Positions 8,476-17,301 are shown, counted from the first letter of the stretch. The stretch is 18,415 bases of DNA from Spongospora subterranea (GCA_900404475.1 OUQQ01000409.1:1-18415), one strand, 5' to 3'. The notes: generated by a model not told the origin, from the sequence alone. Numbers and translations are program-made.

Positions 8476-9998
8476 ATGACGCCCAGTAATTCTGGCGGGT
8501 TCAGCGCCAGGTCGCACAGGCGACTGTTGAGTTCAGCGACAGCGGCCGAACCGCTCAAAGAATCCTATGTGTATGAGCCAGGATTGTGGGCGAATCGATT
8601 GTTTCATGTTCTGGGAACCTATCTCCTGATTCCCGCTGGAAACGGGGGGGCGTTCAACCACTGTTTGAGGGTGCTCCTGAACCTGGGCCTGGCGTTTTTG
8701 ACAATATCTCAGGCTGTCGAAGCGGCGCGTCCAGATACCCTCTATTTCACGTACTGTCTACAATATTTCTTGCTTTTGACGTATTTCTTCGGAATCAATA
8801 GGTGATTGCTGTTGGAGCAACAGATCGCCATGGCCTTATATCGTTCAGTATATTCCTGTTGAAATCAGGGCGCAGCAACAACGTCGTCAAGCAGATGTTC
8901 TCGGTTTGTGTCCTGTCGAAAACCCAGAACGATATCGTCGAGTCGCTGATTGCAAAGGTGCTGATGTTGGTGGCGGCTGCTTGCATATGGAACGGCGCCC
9001 TCACGTTCATCGTGATATTCGGCCCAATTCCAACGGTTCAAGAAATGACCATCGGTTGAATCCCCATCATCATCGTTGAGTTTGCACCGACGTTGATTGT
9101 CGTTGAAAACAGGCCTGAATCGACTGTATTCGGATTATCCTGTTCGAATAATCGCAACTGTTGTGGTCGCCATCTCACGTAAATTCAACCTGGCTCTTTT
9201 GCACAGCAACTGACGCGTCTGATGCGAACAGAGGGCGCCATGTTTTTCCCGATGTTGGTGTTCGTTGCGGTCAACAGGGTGATCGTATATCGGTTCAACA
9301 CCCTACGGGTGGGTACCTATGGTCAACGAACACGAATTCGGCTCGAAATCCTGATCTGCGATGACCACAGGACAATATCGTGAAGTTTGAATATCGGGAC
9401 GAGATTAGCGGTTTGCAGGAACTGGAATCACTGGGCGACGTGTTCGTGGGAATCAGCAAGTCCATGGCGCAACTGAACGCGCTCATGTCGTCTATGTATG
9501 CGATATTGTTCATCGTCCAAACCTTCACTGTAATCGTTTGCGATCGCGGATCGTCGCCGATCTGAACTTGGCGCCCGTTTGTTCGGCAGGTGCTCTTCAT
9601 CATACAGCAGATGATGTTTACCCAGTTCACCAGCTTGATGCGAGCCATGCTGGGCTTCCTCAGCCTGCTCATCATTCTGCAGCTAGGTTGCGTGGCGATC
9701 TCGTCCGCGCACGTGAACGAGAAGAACGACAGCATCCATCGCGCCGCCGCCGGCATCAATTGCCAAGCATTCGCATCGGAAGTTCGCATGCGACTCTACC
9801 TGTTTCAGCACAAGCTCGCCGACAATTGCGAGCAAATACGAATCTATGATTGGGTTCCCATAACGTGGGAGACGTTGGCCATGGTCGGCATTGTTCGTGC
9901 AAGTTCATCCCCATTGAATTCTGAACGGTTTTCAGGCGTTGGAAATATTCACGACCGCTTTCGTATTCATGTACTCTGTGTCACAATATGAACAATAA
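8476..9998 (+). CDS. seven-transmembrane gustatory receptor (Gr/Grl)-like protein
   Basis: Seven exons: 8476-8801, 8849-9054, 9113-9178, 9232-9308, 9371-9529, 9590-9883 (or 9892) and 9936-9998. Introns are 47, 58, 53, 62, 60 and 52 (or 43) nt. The product has about 396-399 aa, the usual length of insect-type Gr proteins. Hydrophobic segments fall at LRVLLNLGLAFLTISQAV, TLYFTYCLQYFLLLTYFF, VLMLVAAACIWNGALTFIVI, MFFPMLVFVAVNRVIVY, MYAILFIVQTFTVLFIIQQ, LGFLSLLIILQLGCVAI and the last exon. A long intracellular loop (FNTLRDNIVKFEYRDEIS then LQELESLGDVFVGISKSM) precedes TM5, as in Gr proteins. The final exon, ALEIFTTAFVFMYSVSQYEQ, corresponds to the C-terminal TM7 with its Tyr...Gln motif. Two donors for the last intron (9884 GTCGGC, 9893 GTTCGT) keep frame. 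ATG choice at 8476 is uncertain. Probably a plasma-membrane channel or chemoreceptor; ligand unknown. Confidence 0.7.
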
Positions 9999-10508
9999 TA
10001 CAGCCCCTCTGTTTCGGCTATCAAGGGGACCAATCACAACACCTTTTTCCGGGTAAGTCATGACAGTTTTGATGGGGATCGACGCCTGTCTAAAACGCCA
10101 TCTCGAAGCATCACTGGATGGGTCAGGCAGCCCTTGGGGTAGATGTGAGCGAAACGCCCCATGTTCACTGATAATCCAGTTCGAAATCATACGGGGGGAG
10201 GGAGCGTCGAATCCTGAGATTGGATCAGTTTTGCGGAGGAGTAGAAAAACCTTTGATGAAATTGGAAATTCGACAGGGGTTGATCTACGTAATCAAAGCT
10301 CCAATACCTTTTGCAAGACGGGGGACTTTATTTCAACAGTCGGTATCTTGAACATCAGGAGAGCTACACTGTATTGGCCAAAACGGCAACAAAACCCAAC
10401 GAGAGATTCCGTATCGGAAAAACAAATAGTAACTGTTTACACAAGGAAACGATTGTCGCTCGATGTCGAGAAGACGACTTATCTGTCTTTGTTGAAGTAA
10501 ACTTATGA
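9989..10508 (+). CDS. unidentified spliced gene, structure tentative
   Basis: Frame changes and splice signals suggest a short multi-exon gene just after the Gr-like receptor. The best-supported part is a join of 10277-10342 (GLIYVIKAPIPFARRGTLFQ then QS) to 10404-10508 (RFRIGKTNSNCLHKETIVAR, ending EDDLSVFVEVNL) over a 61-nt intron (GTATCT...ACGAG). Upstream, either an intron at 10228-10276 links SLIIQFEIIRGEGASNPEIG to it, or the same frame is read straight through from about 10180 (RRILRLDQFCGGVEKPLMK). A possible first exon begins at ATG 9989 inside the last codons of the receptor gene and ends at a strong donor, GTAAGT, near 10053. I do not recognise the product. AATAAA hexamers at 10627 and 10689 could serve its 3' end. 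The alternative is that only the last two exons are real. Confidence 0.35.
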
Positions 10509-11295
10509 ATGGCAACAAAATCAACGTAGACTGGGGTCTGATTTTTTTGACCTTTTAACTGTTTCCATAAAATAACGAGAATGATTTCTGATAATCACAT
10601 GAGAAACCGGTCCCTTATGAGATTCCAATAAAGTATCGAGGCGAATTCAAATAGTGAAACGAGGTCTTTCGCAAGATAGATATTGGACAATAAAGCAATG
10701 GACGTACGTAGGGCCACGAAGGGTATTTGCTACTGATTGTGAGAAGCGTTCAGCTTCTCCCTTTTATCCTATAGGCGAATCGATCACCAATTTCTCGCAT
10801 CATCCGCAACAGAGCAAGAAATTCTGAAGACAGGTAGGATTGACTTGATGTATTTTACTTCGGCAGAAACAATATCGATCGAGATTTATTTAAAAACGCG
10901 ATCGTCTTTATCAAAAATCAAATCGCACAACAAATCGCTAGCGGATTCTTCAGATATGCAGACACGACCCACCCGTGTCGCCATCGTCAAGCAAAATCCC
11001 ACAAGCACTTGTCAATGTATCAAAAAAATCAGCTGTCTCAGTTTTGTCCGTTGATTTGTCGCCATGGTGTTACTGTGTGTGCTGTGGGCTGATTCTATGG
11101 GTACACCGCCAGAGTCATGTGCCGTCTGTACGCGTACACTGTACGCATGAAGATGCCAGCGCCTGGGCGCAGCCCCGGAGCGTGTGGGAATAATTTCAAA
11201 TGATGGCACGGTGAAGTGTATACGAGATATTGCTGTGGCGATCTCGCACTTAATCATTATTACAATCGGTTTGCAGATTCAGATAATCTTTGGTG
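10509..11295. other. intergenic region upstream of the proteasome gene
   Basis: Nearly 800 nt, AT-rich in the first half, with no exon chain I can support. AATAAA occurs at 10627 and 10689. Short frames at 10845-11054 and on the minus strand at 11012-11257 have no recognisable content. The promoter of the gene starting at 11296 should lie in the last few hundred bases. Confidence 0.4.
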
Positions 11296-12233
11296 ATGGC
11301 TTCGGCAGCGGCGGCTTCACTTCTTCAGGAACAGGGTGGGTTCAATTTCGATTTATGTGGCAGGTAGACAGCGGTGTGTGGCTGCTGCAGTTTTTTGGGC
11401 CTGATTTGTCGTGATAGAAATTTGATGCTGGCCGCTGATGCGGATTCGAAAGGAATCGCCCTTCCCAAGGCTAAAAAGACGGGAACGACCATCGTTGGTG
11501 TTTGCTTCAAGAACGGTGTTGTATTAGGTGCAGACACACGTGCCACAGAAGGTACAATCCTTAATCTCTAGTTATCATTTTATTTATTCACAGGTTAGGA
11601 CCTATTGTTTGCGATAAAAACTGCAAAAAAATTCATTTTATTGCCGATAATATGTTCTGCTGTGGAGCGGGCACCGCTGCAGATACAGAGAATGTCACCA
11701 ACCTAATCTCGGCCCAGTTAGAACTTCACCGCCTTAACACTGGCAGGCAAGTTCGCGTTGTCACTGCTCTAACTCGGCTCAAACAGCATCTCTTCCGGTA
11801 TCAAGGGCATGTTAGTGCCGCGCTTGTTCTAGGCGGTGTCGACTGTACAGGCAGCTATCTCTACACCGTCTACCCGCATGGAAGTACAGACAAGTTGCCA
11901 TATGTGACGATGGGGTCCGGTTCGCTTGCTGCCATGGCGATGTTCGAAACTGGCTATAAAGACGATATGACGGAGGAAGAGGCGGTTGCTTTAGTGGAGT
12001 CAGCCATATCAAGTGGAATTTTCAACGATTTGGGATCAGGATCCAACGTTGACATCCTAGTTTTAACCCGAGACGGAGGAAAGAACCTCCGCAACTACAA
12101 GACACCGAACGAACGAATTTTCGAACGACGAGATTACCGGTTCCCCAAAGGTTCGACCGAGTATCTCTCTGAAGTCAAGGACACTTTCAAGAATATGATC
12201 GTCGTCGAAGACGTAGCCATGACCGACGCTTGA
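11296..12233 (+). CDS. PSMB7: 20S proteasome beta-2 subunit (beta type-7), trypsin-like
   Basis: Three exons, 11296-11363, 11418-11551 and 11599-12233, with introns of 54 nt (GTAGAC...GATAG) and 47 nt (GTACAA...GTTAG); 278 aa, against 277 in human. The propeptide starts [19 protein letters not shown] and continues LCGRNLML, parallel to the conserved GFSFDNCRRN. Cleavage before T46 (KKTG|TTIVG) exposes the catalytic threonine; the partner residues D62 (D17 in mature numbering, ADTRATEG) and K78 (K33, DKNCKKIHF) are present. [12 protein letters not shown] and [13 protein letters not shown] are family hallmarks. The C-terminal arm after the core, which wraps beta-3 in known structures, is present. 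The acceptor at 11593 (CACAG) would give an immediate stop, so the next AG (11598) is used. The subunit cleaves after basic residues in the 20S core. Confidence 0.96.
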
Positions 12234-12384
12234 GTGTTGATTAAATTCTTCCAGGATCATTCTCAACACGCAATGGCGTAGGAATTGATTTTGAGACGTC
12301 GCTTTTATATATTGTCTATGATTGGCCAAACAATTTTTGCCAAGTTATATCTTGCTAGTTATATACAGGGATCCTCACAATATT

Positions 12385-13317
12385 TCAGGTTCGCCTCTTC
12401 TTTCCGCTTTCATCCATAAACGGGTGGATGTCCATGGCGATCGTGGCCGGTTTCATGATCAGTTTGGGCGAAAGCCTCTTTTTGTGTTTGCTGATCGTGT
12501 GCTTTGACGCTCTCCCAGTATTCGCCGGCCCAACCGACGATGTGTCGATCACCGCTGACCGAAGGTCGTCGACAATCTTGACGATTCGCATGACAATATC
12601 TTTGGCGATATTCCATCGCTCGGGGTTGAACAAGGCTCGAACGGCTCGTACTTCGACGTCATTGGCGTCGGGCGACGCCGCCAACCAATTGCCATAGCCC
12701 TTATCCAGATCTTCGACTCTACAGACGTGATCGTAAGCGGTGGCGACAGCAATCATCTGCGAGACCGATAACGAGTTCACAATGTAATCTTGATGGGTCT
12801 TATCCTGCGAGGAGTTCGACGCCGCCACGTCGAACCTGGACGCGTCTTTACTATCGGGATCGCTGGACACCAGCATCGCCTTGACAACCGCTCTATGCGA
12901 ATGAGGGGATCGGTTGAACGCCTCAGCGCGAGGTGCGACAGGTATTTGGCTGTGTGAGTGAATTTGTGACATTTGCTGAGACGATGCCTGCATTGGGTTT
13001 TTGTGATCGATCGATGCGAAATTCGGGTCCGGCAACGTCTCGAACTGAATCGAGGGAGGGGACAGCTGTAGAAATTCGAGGTGCCGTTTCGACGCGACGT
13101 CCAATGGGTTCTGTACCACCGGGACAGCCGATTCGGCGTAGACCATCGCGTCCCAATCGGTCGCGTACAGATCAGGAGTCGGGCTCGTCAGCTCGTCCAG
13201 ATCCAGATCGAATTCCGATCCCAGCATGGGCAGCGACATCGAGCTGAATTCCCCTAGCGTGTTGCTGAAACAGATATCCTCGAACGACGACGCCGAACCT
13301 GTTTCATTGTGAAACAT
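12385..13317 (-). CDS. unidentified acidic protein with basic tail, possibly nuclear
   Basis: A single exon on the minus strand, about 310 aa from the ATG at 13317 (MFHNETGSASSFEDIC); an ATG-less extension reaches 13407. The N-terminal 50-60 residues are acidic and hydrophobic in alternation (SEFDLDLDELTSPTPDLYAT then DWDAM), the style of a transcription activation domain. The middle is Ser/Gln/His-rich (QASSQQMSQIHSHSQ). The C-terminal third looks folded and helical: DYIVNSLSVSQMIAVATAYD, NPERWNIAKDIVMRIVKIVD. It ends in basic stretches (KHKKRLSPK and SGKKRRT) that could be nuclear localisation signals. No DNA-binding domain is recognised and no intron is needed. A nuclear regulator is an inference only. 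The stop codon lies about 150 nt from the convergent proteasome gene's stop. Confidence 0.65.
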   Translation of the reverse strand: MFHNETGSASSFEDICFSNTLGEFSSMSLPMLGSEFDLDLDELTSPTPDLYATDWDAMVYAESAVPVVQNPLDVASKRHLEFLQLSPPSIQFETLPDPNFASIDHKNPMQASSQQMSQIHSHSQIPVAPRAEAFNRSPHSHRAVVKAMLVSSDPDSKDASRFDVAASNSSQDKTHQDYIVNSLSVSQMIAVATAYDHVCRVEDLDKGYGNWLAASPDANDVEVRAVRALFNPERWNIAKDIVMRIVKIVDDLRSAVIDTSSVGPANTGRASKHTISKHKKRLSPKLIMKPATIAMDIHPFMDESGKKRRT

Positions 13318-13651
13318 GGGGGAGGGGGTGGATTGCCTCAGGGGCCAGAATGTGAAATGTCCTGCACAGAGCAATATGAAACCGCTACAGCATCGCCAAG
13401 ATGACACATGGCCCAGGCACGCGCCCTCTATTTGAAGTCAACACCTGGAAGTCAGTTCAACCAGGGTTCTGTATTGCCGACCGCATCTGGTCGTACTGCA
13501 TAACAGGCCACAGCCGATTAGAATCGTCGTGATTATAGGGGGCGGTTGCGCCCCCCCGTAGCGCCATGACCATGTCCGATCTCTTCGAACCTGGCAAACC
13601 CGCTCAGTTGGGATTCATATACTTATCGGGTCTCGGTCGTTCAGCTCCGCC
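13318..13651. promoter_or_regulatory. divergent intergenic region, presumed bidirectional promoter
   Basis: The acidic-protein gene (minus) and the Nudix gene (plus) start 334 nt apart, so both promoters should lie here. Two ATGs at 13566 and 13572 precede the Nudix start in a frame that closes at 13652-13654 (TGA overlapping the ATG as ATGA), forming a 29-codon upstream frame that may damp translation. No TATA box is evident. Confidence 0.4.
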
Positions 13652-14716
13652 ATGATCCCCAGGCTGTTCGAAGCGGCCAGCTTGATCCTCATGACCCCGA
13701 TACCCAAACCGGTTCGGTCGGGCCACAGCTATCGCATCATATTCGTACGTCGACCGGCAACAGCACAGGCATTCGCAGACCGAATGGTATTCCCAGGCGG
13801 AACGGTATGCCCAGGGTCGTTTTCATTACTGATGTTGGAAAATGAATCCGATTTTAATTCAGGTTGACAGTAGTGATAATCAGGTGATCATTCGGCCCGA
13901 TAAAAACGACAATATTAGGTACGATTCGCTGCCGGCCCAAACCAATTCGTCATTCCGAAACCAACCAACCAGATTCCGGGTCTGCGCTGTTCGGGAATTA
14001 TTCGAGGAGACGGGAATCGCATTAGCTGAAGGGATGAAGACCATACCGCCGTCAGACCTACACGCATGGCGAAAGGACGTCCTGAATGACGCATCGTCGT
14101 TCACGAGACTGATGTCGAAATATAATTTCGAACCAGCGGTCGCCAGCCTCGCTCCGTACTCAAACTGGATAACTCCAGCTGCTGCTCAGCATCGTTTTAA
14201 TACCTGGTCCAACGCTACCCGGTTTTTTCGACACATTGAGTCGTTTTTGATTCACGGTTGGTCTATAGGTTCTTCATCACGAGCCAGGAAGAATGTGATG
14301 AGGGGACAATATTCTCCGAAGACGCTGAGATTGTGGATCTGAAATGGTGGACACCGGATGAAGCAATCAAGGCATATAGGAGAGGTTCTATTCAATTGGC
14401 GCCCCCTCAGCTATATATATTGCAGCAACTATCAACCTTGCGAACAATCGATGAGGTTTGGTCAAACCTGCCCAGGATTAAATCGTCAGCGCCGATGTTT
14501 CCGATCATTCGCAGAAAGGTACGAGAACTTGGCACGTGTTATTATGCGTTTGCGAGCGATTGATGCTGACAATGAGTCTAGAGTGATTCAACGACTGAAT
14601 TCCTGCTGCCTGGTGATAAAGATTACGAAACCGAAACAAAGGCAGGGAAGGAGGTTTTGCATCGGGTCGTCGTAGATAAGGATCCCAAACTTACAACAGT
14701 ATATATTCCGGAATAG
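13652..14716 (+). CDS. NUDT19: Nudix hydrolase, NUDT19 type
   Basis: Four exons, 13652-13804, 13863-14206, 14269-14518 and 14582-14716, with introns of 58, 62 and 63 nt; 293 aa. The start (gccATGATC) gives MIPRLFEAASLILM. The Nudix box is split as in NUDT19: FVRRP...RMVFPGGT, then an insert of about 40 residues, then VCAVRELFEETGIAL, which holds the REUXEEXGU metal-binding part. After it come APYSNWITP, HRFNTWFFI and the KWWTPDEAIKAYRRGSIQLA segment, then LAPPQLYILQQL, all typical of NUDT19, and a C-terminal FLLPGDKDYETE. Mammalian NUDT19 cleaves CoA and acyl-CoA in peroxisomes; here the end is VYIPE, not a peroxisomal tripeptide, so location and possibly substrate differ. Only these splices keep the conserved reading; the second donor is the unusual GTCCAA. 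Confidence 0.9.
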
Positions 14717-15045
14717 CCTGCACTAATGGTTGAAGACGCATTTCGTCGTGGGTGATCTACATGTCTTTCTGTAGATTAGTAGCAAATGAATATGGACTTT
14801 TGACTCGTGCGACGGCTTTCAATGAGCACGAAATCACACACATGTCCTAAACACATAAACTGTTGCTGGGCAAGGTGTAGCAATAGCATATCATCGTGCA
14901 GAGCGTAATAGCTGAAAGTGAAACCGGAAGCGGTACGTCGTGGAAAATATCACTGTTTTCGCAAACAATAGGTCCAGACCACTGAACGTGAAACAAAACT
15001 GAGTGTCATTAACATCATGGAACACTCTTAATCAACAAGACTAGT
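14717..15045. other. intergenic region between two convergent genes
   Basis: About 330 nt between the stop of the Nudix gene and the stop of the LEPROT-like gene. It should hold both 3' UTRs and polyadenylation signals. No canonical AATAAA, repeat or RNA gene is evident to me. Confidence 0.4.
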
Positions 15046-15654
15046 TTATACAAATCCGCCAGAAAACGAGTCTGACTTGTAATATTGCCACCTAGTACAT
15101 TTAACAGGATTAGATTGCTGAACGTGATGGAAAACGAATTCGGCTCATACCCGAAATATCCAAAAACACCACCCATTGCGGAAAGACTACCGAATAAACC
15201 GAGCCAAAATTGTCGGGCAACAATCGCTCCCAGATGGTAATTCAGGAAGATAACGGCGAAAAAGCTGACGCCGAGGAACCCAGTAAAAAACTGGCCCATA
15301 TTTAGCCAAGCATCACTACCATGCACTATTGTCAGAACAGATTTGAGACTTGACGGAAACAAAAATTACTTCTCTGCGTATCCTTGAGAATCAGCTAAAC
15401 AGAACAGGAAGGGGATCGCCATTAGCATTAAGGGAACTATGTGAGAGTAAAGCTACGAAATGACATCGGGCGTGGCGAAAAACTTACTCAAAGCTAAGAA
15501 ATTCCACCACGTGTGGTCAAGAATTGCCGAGAGGAAATAAAAGACCAGACTCAGCGACAACCCGGCGCCGGCAATAACGACCTCTACAATACGGGCAGGC
15601 CTCTCAGCAAACCCATGACACAATGGCAGGCCGTGCAAAACCTGTAAGGCCCAT
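15046..15654 (-). CDS. LEPROT: LEPROT/Vps55 family membrane protein
   Basis: Five exons on the minus strand: 15654-15642, 15583-15488, 15436-15370, 15315-15151 and 15091-15046. Introns are 58, 51, 54 and 59 nt and all phases agree. The product has 128 aa, like the 131-aa human protein. Exon 1 is 13 nt (MGLT plus one base). The four hydrophobic segments follow the family layout: VVIAGAGLSLSLVFYFL, WWNFLALIPLMLMAIPFLF (the family's WWPL...PIP segment), QFFTGFLGVSFFAVIFL and FWLGLFGSLSAMGGVFGYFG. The tail (WQYYKSDSFSGGFV) follows the acidic/aromatic DDFSW-type ending. Yeast Vps55 works with Vps68 in late endosome-to-vacuole traffic; animal LEPROT affects surface display of receptors. Without the last splice the frame runs into unrelated sequence, so the 59-nt intron (GTATGA...CTAG with CTAAT branch) is needed. 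Confidence 0.82.
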
Positions 15655-15750
15655 ATCGATTGGGTATTATTCGGAGAATATCGTCCAGGTCGCGAACGGA
15701 TTAAGCGCTGGGCCTAACCCGACGTCGCTGCTGAACTGGTTTAACGATTA

Positions 15751-16173
15751 CTAAATGGATCTCACCAATATCGCCATCAATTGCGCAACTTTTCTGTACA
15801 TTTTTTCTGCGCAGTCAATCAAATTGGTTGGCGAATACACACGACACAGTGGGTAACGTTTGGTCAACTGCCGGCGTGTATCATAAGGTATGCTGATCTC
15901 AACGTGAAACGTTAACATGGATGGCCAGACCAAAGGATCTGGGCGCGCCCACGTTTATGCGGCGAAGTTTTCGAGAGGTGAAGATCGCCACTGATGGTTC
16001 ATCAGAAGTTGTTCTGATGATTGACGTTCAGGTGTGGGAAATTGGATTCCCCATCTCAGCTCAACATCGGCAGCCGCCGACCTGGGCGATTTTGTTCCAA
16101 CCGGCAGCGCGTTTGTAAGACGGGAAAGCGTGATGATGATGAGGTTGAGAAATATTGATGGTCCTTTTAACAT
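15751..16173 (-). CDS. possible small secreted protein, two exons, tentative
   Basis: An ATG at 16173 opens with MLKGPSIFLNLIIITLSRLT, then NALP, a believable signal peptide and cleavage site. A second open stretch in another frame, from about 15944 to the stop at 15751, encodes ISIPYDTRRQLTKRYPLC, then NLIDCAEKMYRKVAQLMAIL. A donor after FPTPE (GTCAAT) and an acceptor at CGCCCAG would join the two in phase. Only two cysteines are seen in the mature part. The gene would lie between LEPROT and the CDIPT-like exon, same strand. No family is recognised; the donor choice is uncertain. Confidence 0.3.
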
Positions 16174-16266
16174 GATCGTTCACATGACGATCGTTCGAAA
16201 GGTGGTGTCCAGATCATCGTTCGCAATGTAACACCTTGCTGGAAAATTTAGTGACATAGCCCTCAG

Positions 16267-16533
16267 TCAGAGCTGGGAATCTACAACAGCTGCAGGGCAA
16301 TTAGTCGCTCCAAACTTGTCACGTCTCTGCGTTGACTTGCCAGAACACTGATGATACCGATGGAGCTGGAAAACGAATATCAACGCGATGACGTTGGCCA
16401 AAGGGAAGCCGATGTTCACAACGTTGATGTGGGACCACGCCAATTTAAAGTACTTATGAATGCCTATGTAGCCGATTATGACATAAAATATTTCATTCGC
16501 CAGGCAACCACAAAGAATCAAAATCGAAATTCT
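16267..16533 (-). CDS. C-terminal exon resembling phosphatidylinositol synthase (CDIPT)
   Basis: An acceptor with a close branch-like site (GCTGACATC...CTGTAG) precedes an open frame of 88 codons. It begins RISILILCGCLANEIFYVII and continues GFPLANVIALIFVFQL. Human CDIPT ends with LFTLCAGNELFY..., a second hydrophobic segment APIALLKSLISVIHL and a charged tail; here NEIFYV, the second hydrophobic segment and a charged tail (KSTQRRDKFG) stand at the same spacing. I could not find the N-terminal half with the CDP-alcohol phosphotransferase motif (DG..AR...G...D...D) upstream. So this is the end of a gene whose 5' exons I cannot resolve, a truncated copy, or a chance likeness. Candidate upstream exons (around 16657-16707 and 16814-16872) do not give one clean frame. 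Confidence 0.42.
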   Translation of the reverse strand, partial: RISILILCGCLANEIFYVIIGYIGIHKYFKLAWSHINVVNIGFPLANVIALIFVFQLHRYHQCSGKSTQRRDKFGATNCPAAVVDSQL

Positions 16534-16935
16534 CTACAGCAGCGTGATGTCAGCGTTACTCGATATCGAAAATGAGTTTCCAACCTAAATTGTTTATTAA
16601 TTCGGAATAAATACAGGGGCCACTGTTGCCAATTTACGGAATAATTCGAACTTTACCTGCACCGAACATAAGTATTTTGGACTACCTTCACATTGGAAAA
16701 TTTCAAACTGAATGAACTCTCAGGTAAACGCAAAATGTCTTCAGACTTAGCTCAGACGCAAATTACCATTTGACAACATCATAGAGAAATGAACTGAAAG
16801 AAAACAAAAGTACCTTATGTGTGAGTCGTCTGCGTATATTATAGGATCAAGACGATGCCATGGATAACGGGCCTATGAGCAAGAGCATATTTAGAACTTA
16901 TCGAAAATGTTAGATCAACATGAATTGATAAACAT

Positions 16936-17047
16936 AACATTCAGACAAATGCCTCGTTTTTAGTCGTTCAAAGGTACAGTTAACAGAACATTAGAACAAT
17001 ATTCCGTTGTTGTTTCAGTCTCGTCATCTAAAAATCATCACAATGTT
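16936..17047 (-). ncRNA. C/D box snoRNA, copy 1, guiding 2'-O-methylation of large-subunit rRNA
   Basis: Reading 5' to 3' on the minus strand: terminal stem AACAT (17047-17043), C box GTGATGA (17041-17035), D' box CTGA (17018-17015), D box CTGA (16944-16941), closing stem ATGTT (16940-16936). The 12 nt before D' (TTAGATGACGAG, 17031-17020) are complementary to CTCGTCATCTAA, and the stretch before D (ACGAGGCATTTG, 16957-16946) to CAAATGCCTCGT. Both targets lie together in the conserved large-subunit rRNA segment CCAAATGCCTCGTCATCTAA, known to me from animal and yeast sequence. By the box+5 rule the predicted methylated bases are the third A of CAAATG and the G of CTCGTC. A clear C' box is not visible. 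Confidence 0.8.
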
Positions 17048-17080
17048 TCACACCCAAACTCTGAAAAACAATTCGCCTAC

Positions 17081-17125
17081 CGTGGGCCGGTTTCTGTACA
17101 ACCATATCTAGGACCTCGATATCAC
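17081..17125 (-). other. predicted 45-nt exon between two snoRNA-bearing introns
   Basis: On the minus strand an acceptor TGTGTCTGTGCAG with a CTGAT branch-like site precedes GTGATATCGAGG, and GGCCCACG is followed by the donor GTAGGC at 17080. A donor GTACTC at 17340 and an acceptor CTCATAG at 16873 complete an exon-intron chain whose introns (215 and 208 nt) each enclose one snoRNA, starting 33-39 nt after the donor. One frame of the exon is open (DIEVLDMVVQKPAH), but joined to the next exon it soon stops, so the host may be non-coding or the exon ends may differ. Confidence 0.42.
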
Positions 17126-17187
17126 CTGCACAGACACAATCAATCAGAATCAATCCTAATGACATTACAGAAATGATTGAAAATGGC

Positions 17188-17301
17188 TAGCTCAGACAAA
17201 TGCCTCGTATTAGTCAATCAAAGGTGCGTTTAAAGTAGTTTTAGAACAAAACAGTGATAAATGCTTCAGTCTCGTCATCTAAATTTGGTTCATCACCGCT
17301 A
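17188..17301 (-). ncRNA. C/D box snoRNA, copy 2, same guides as copy 1
   Basis: Minus strand: stem TAGC (17301-17298), C box GTGATGA (17296-17290), D' box CTGA (17269-17266), D box CTGA (17195-17192), stem GCTA (17191-17188). Both guides are the same as in copy 1 (TTAGATGACGAG at 17282-17271 and ACGAGGCATTTG at 17208-17197), while the region between D' and the second guide has diverged. The terminal stem has a different sequence from copy 1 yet still pairs, which is compensatory change and supports a functional RNA on this strand. Together the copies form a tandem paralogous pair about 250 nt apart. Confidence 0.8.

Noticed and set aside
9295..9789. 164-codon minus-strand frame opposite the Gr-like receptor
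   Set aside because: The spliced plus-strand receptor exons show clear family features; the antisense frame shows none.
12410..13247. Several open frames on both strands overlapping the acidic-protein gene
   Set aside because: They are shorter shadows of the 310-codon frame, caused by its codon bias, and have no coherent content.
16681..16800. Possible third C/D snoRNA (ATGATGTTG with a later CTGAGC, minus strand)
   Set aside because: The box spacing is about 25 nt, too short for a C/D snoRNA, the C box is imperfect, and neither guide of the other two copies is present.
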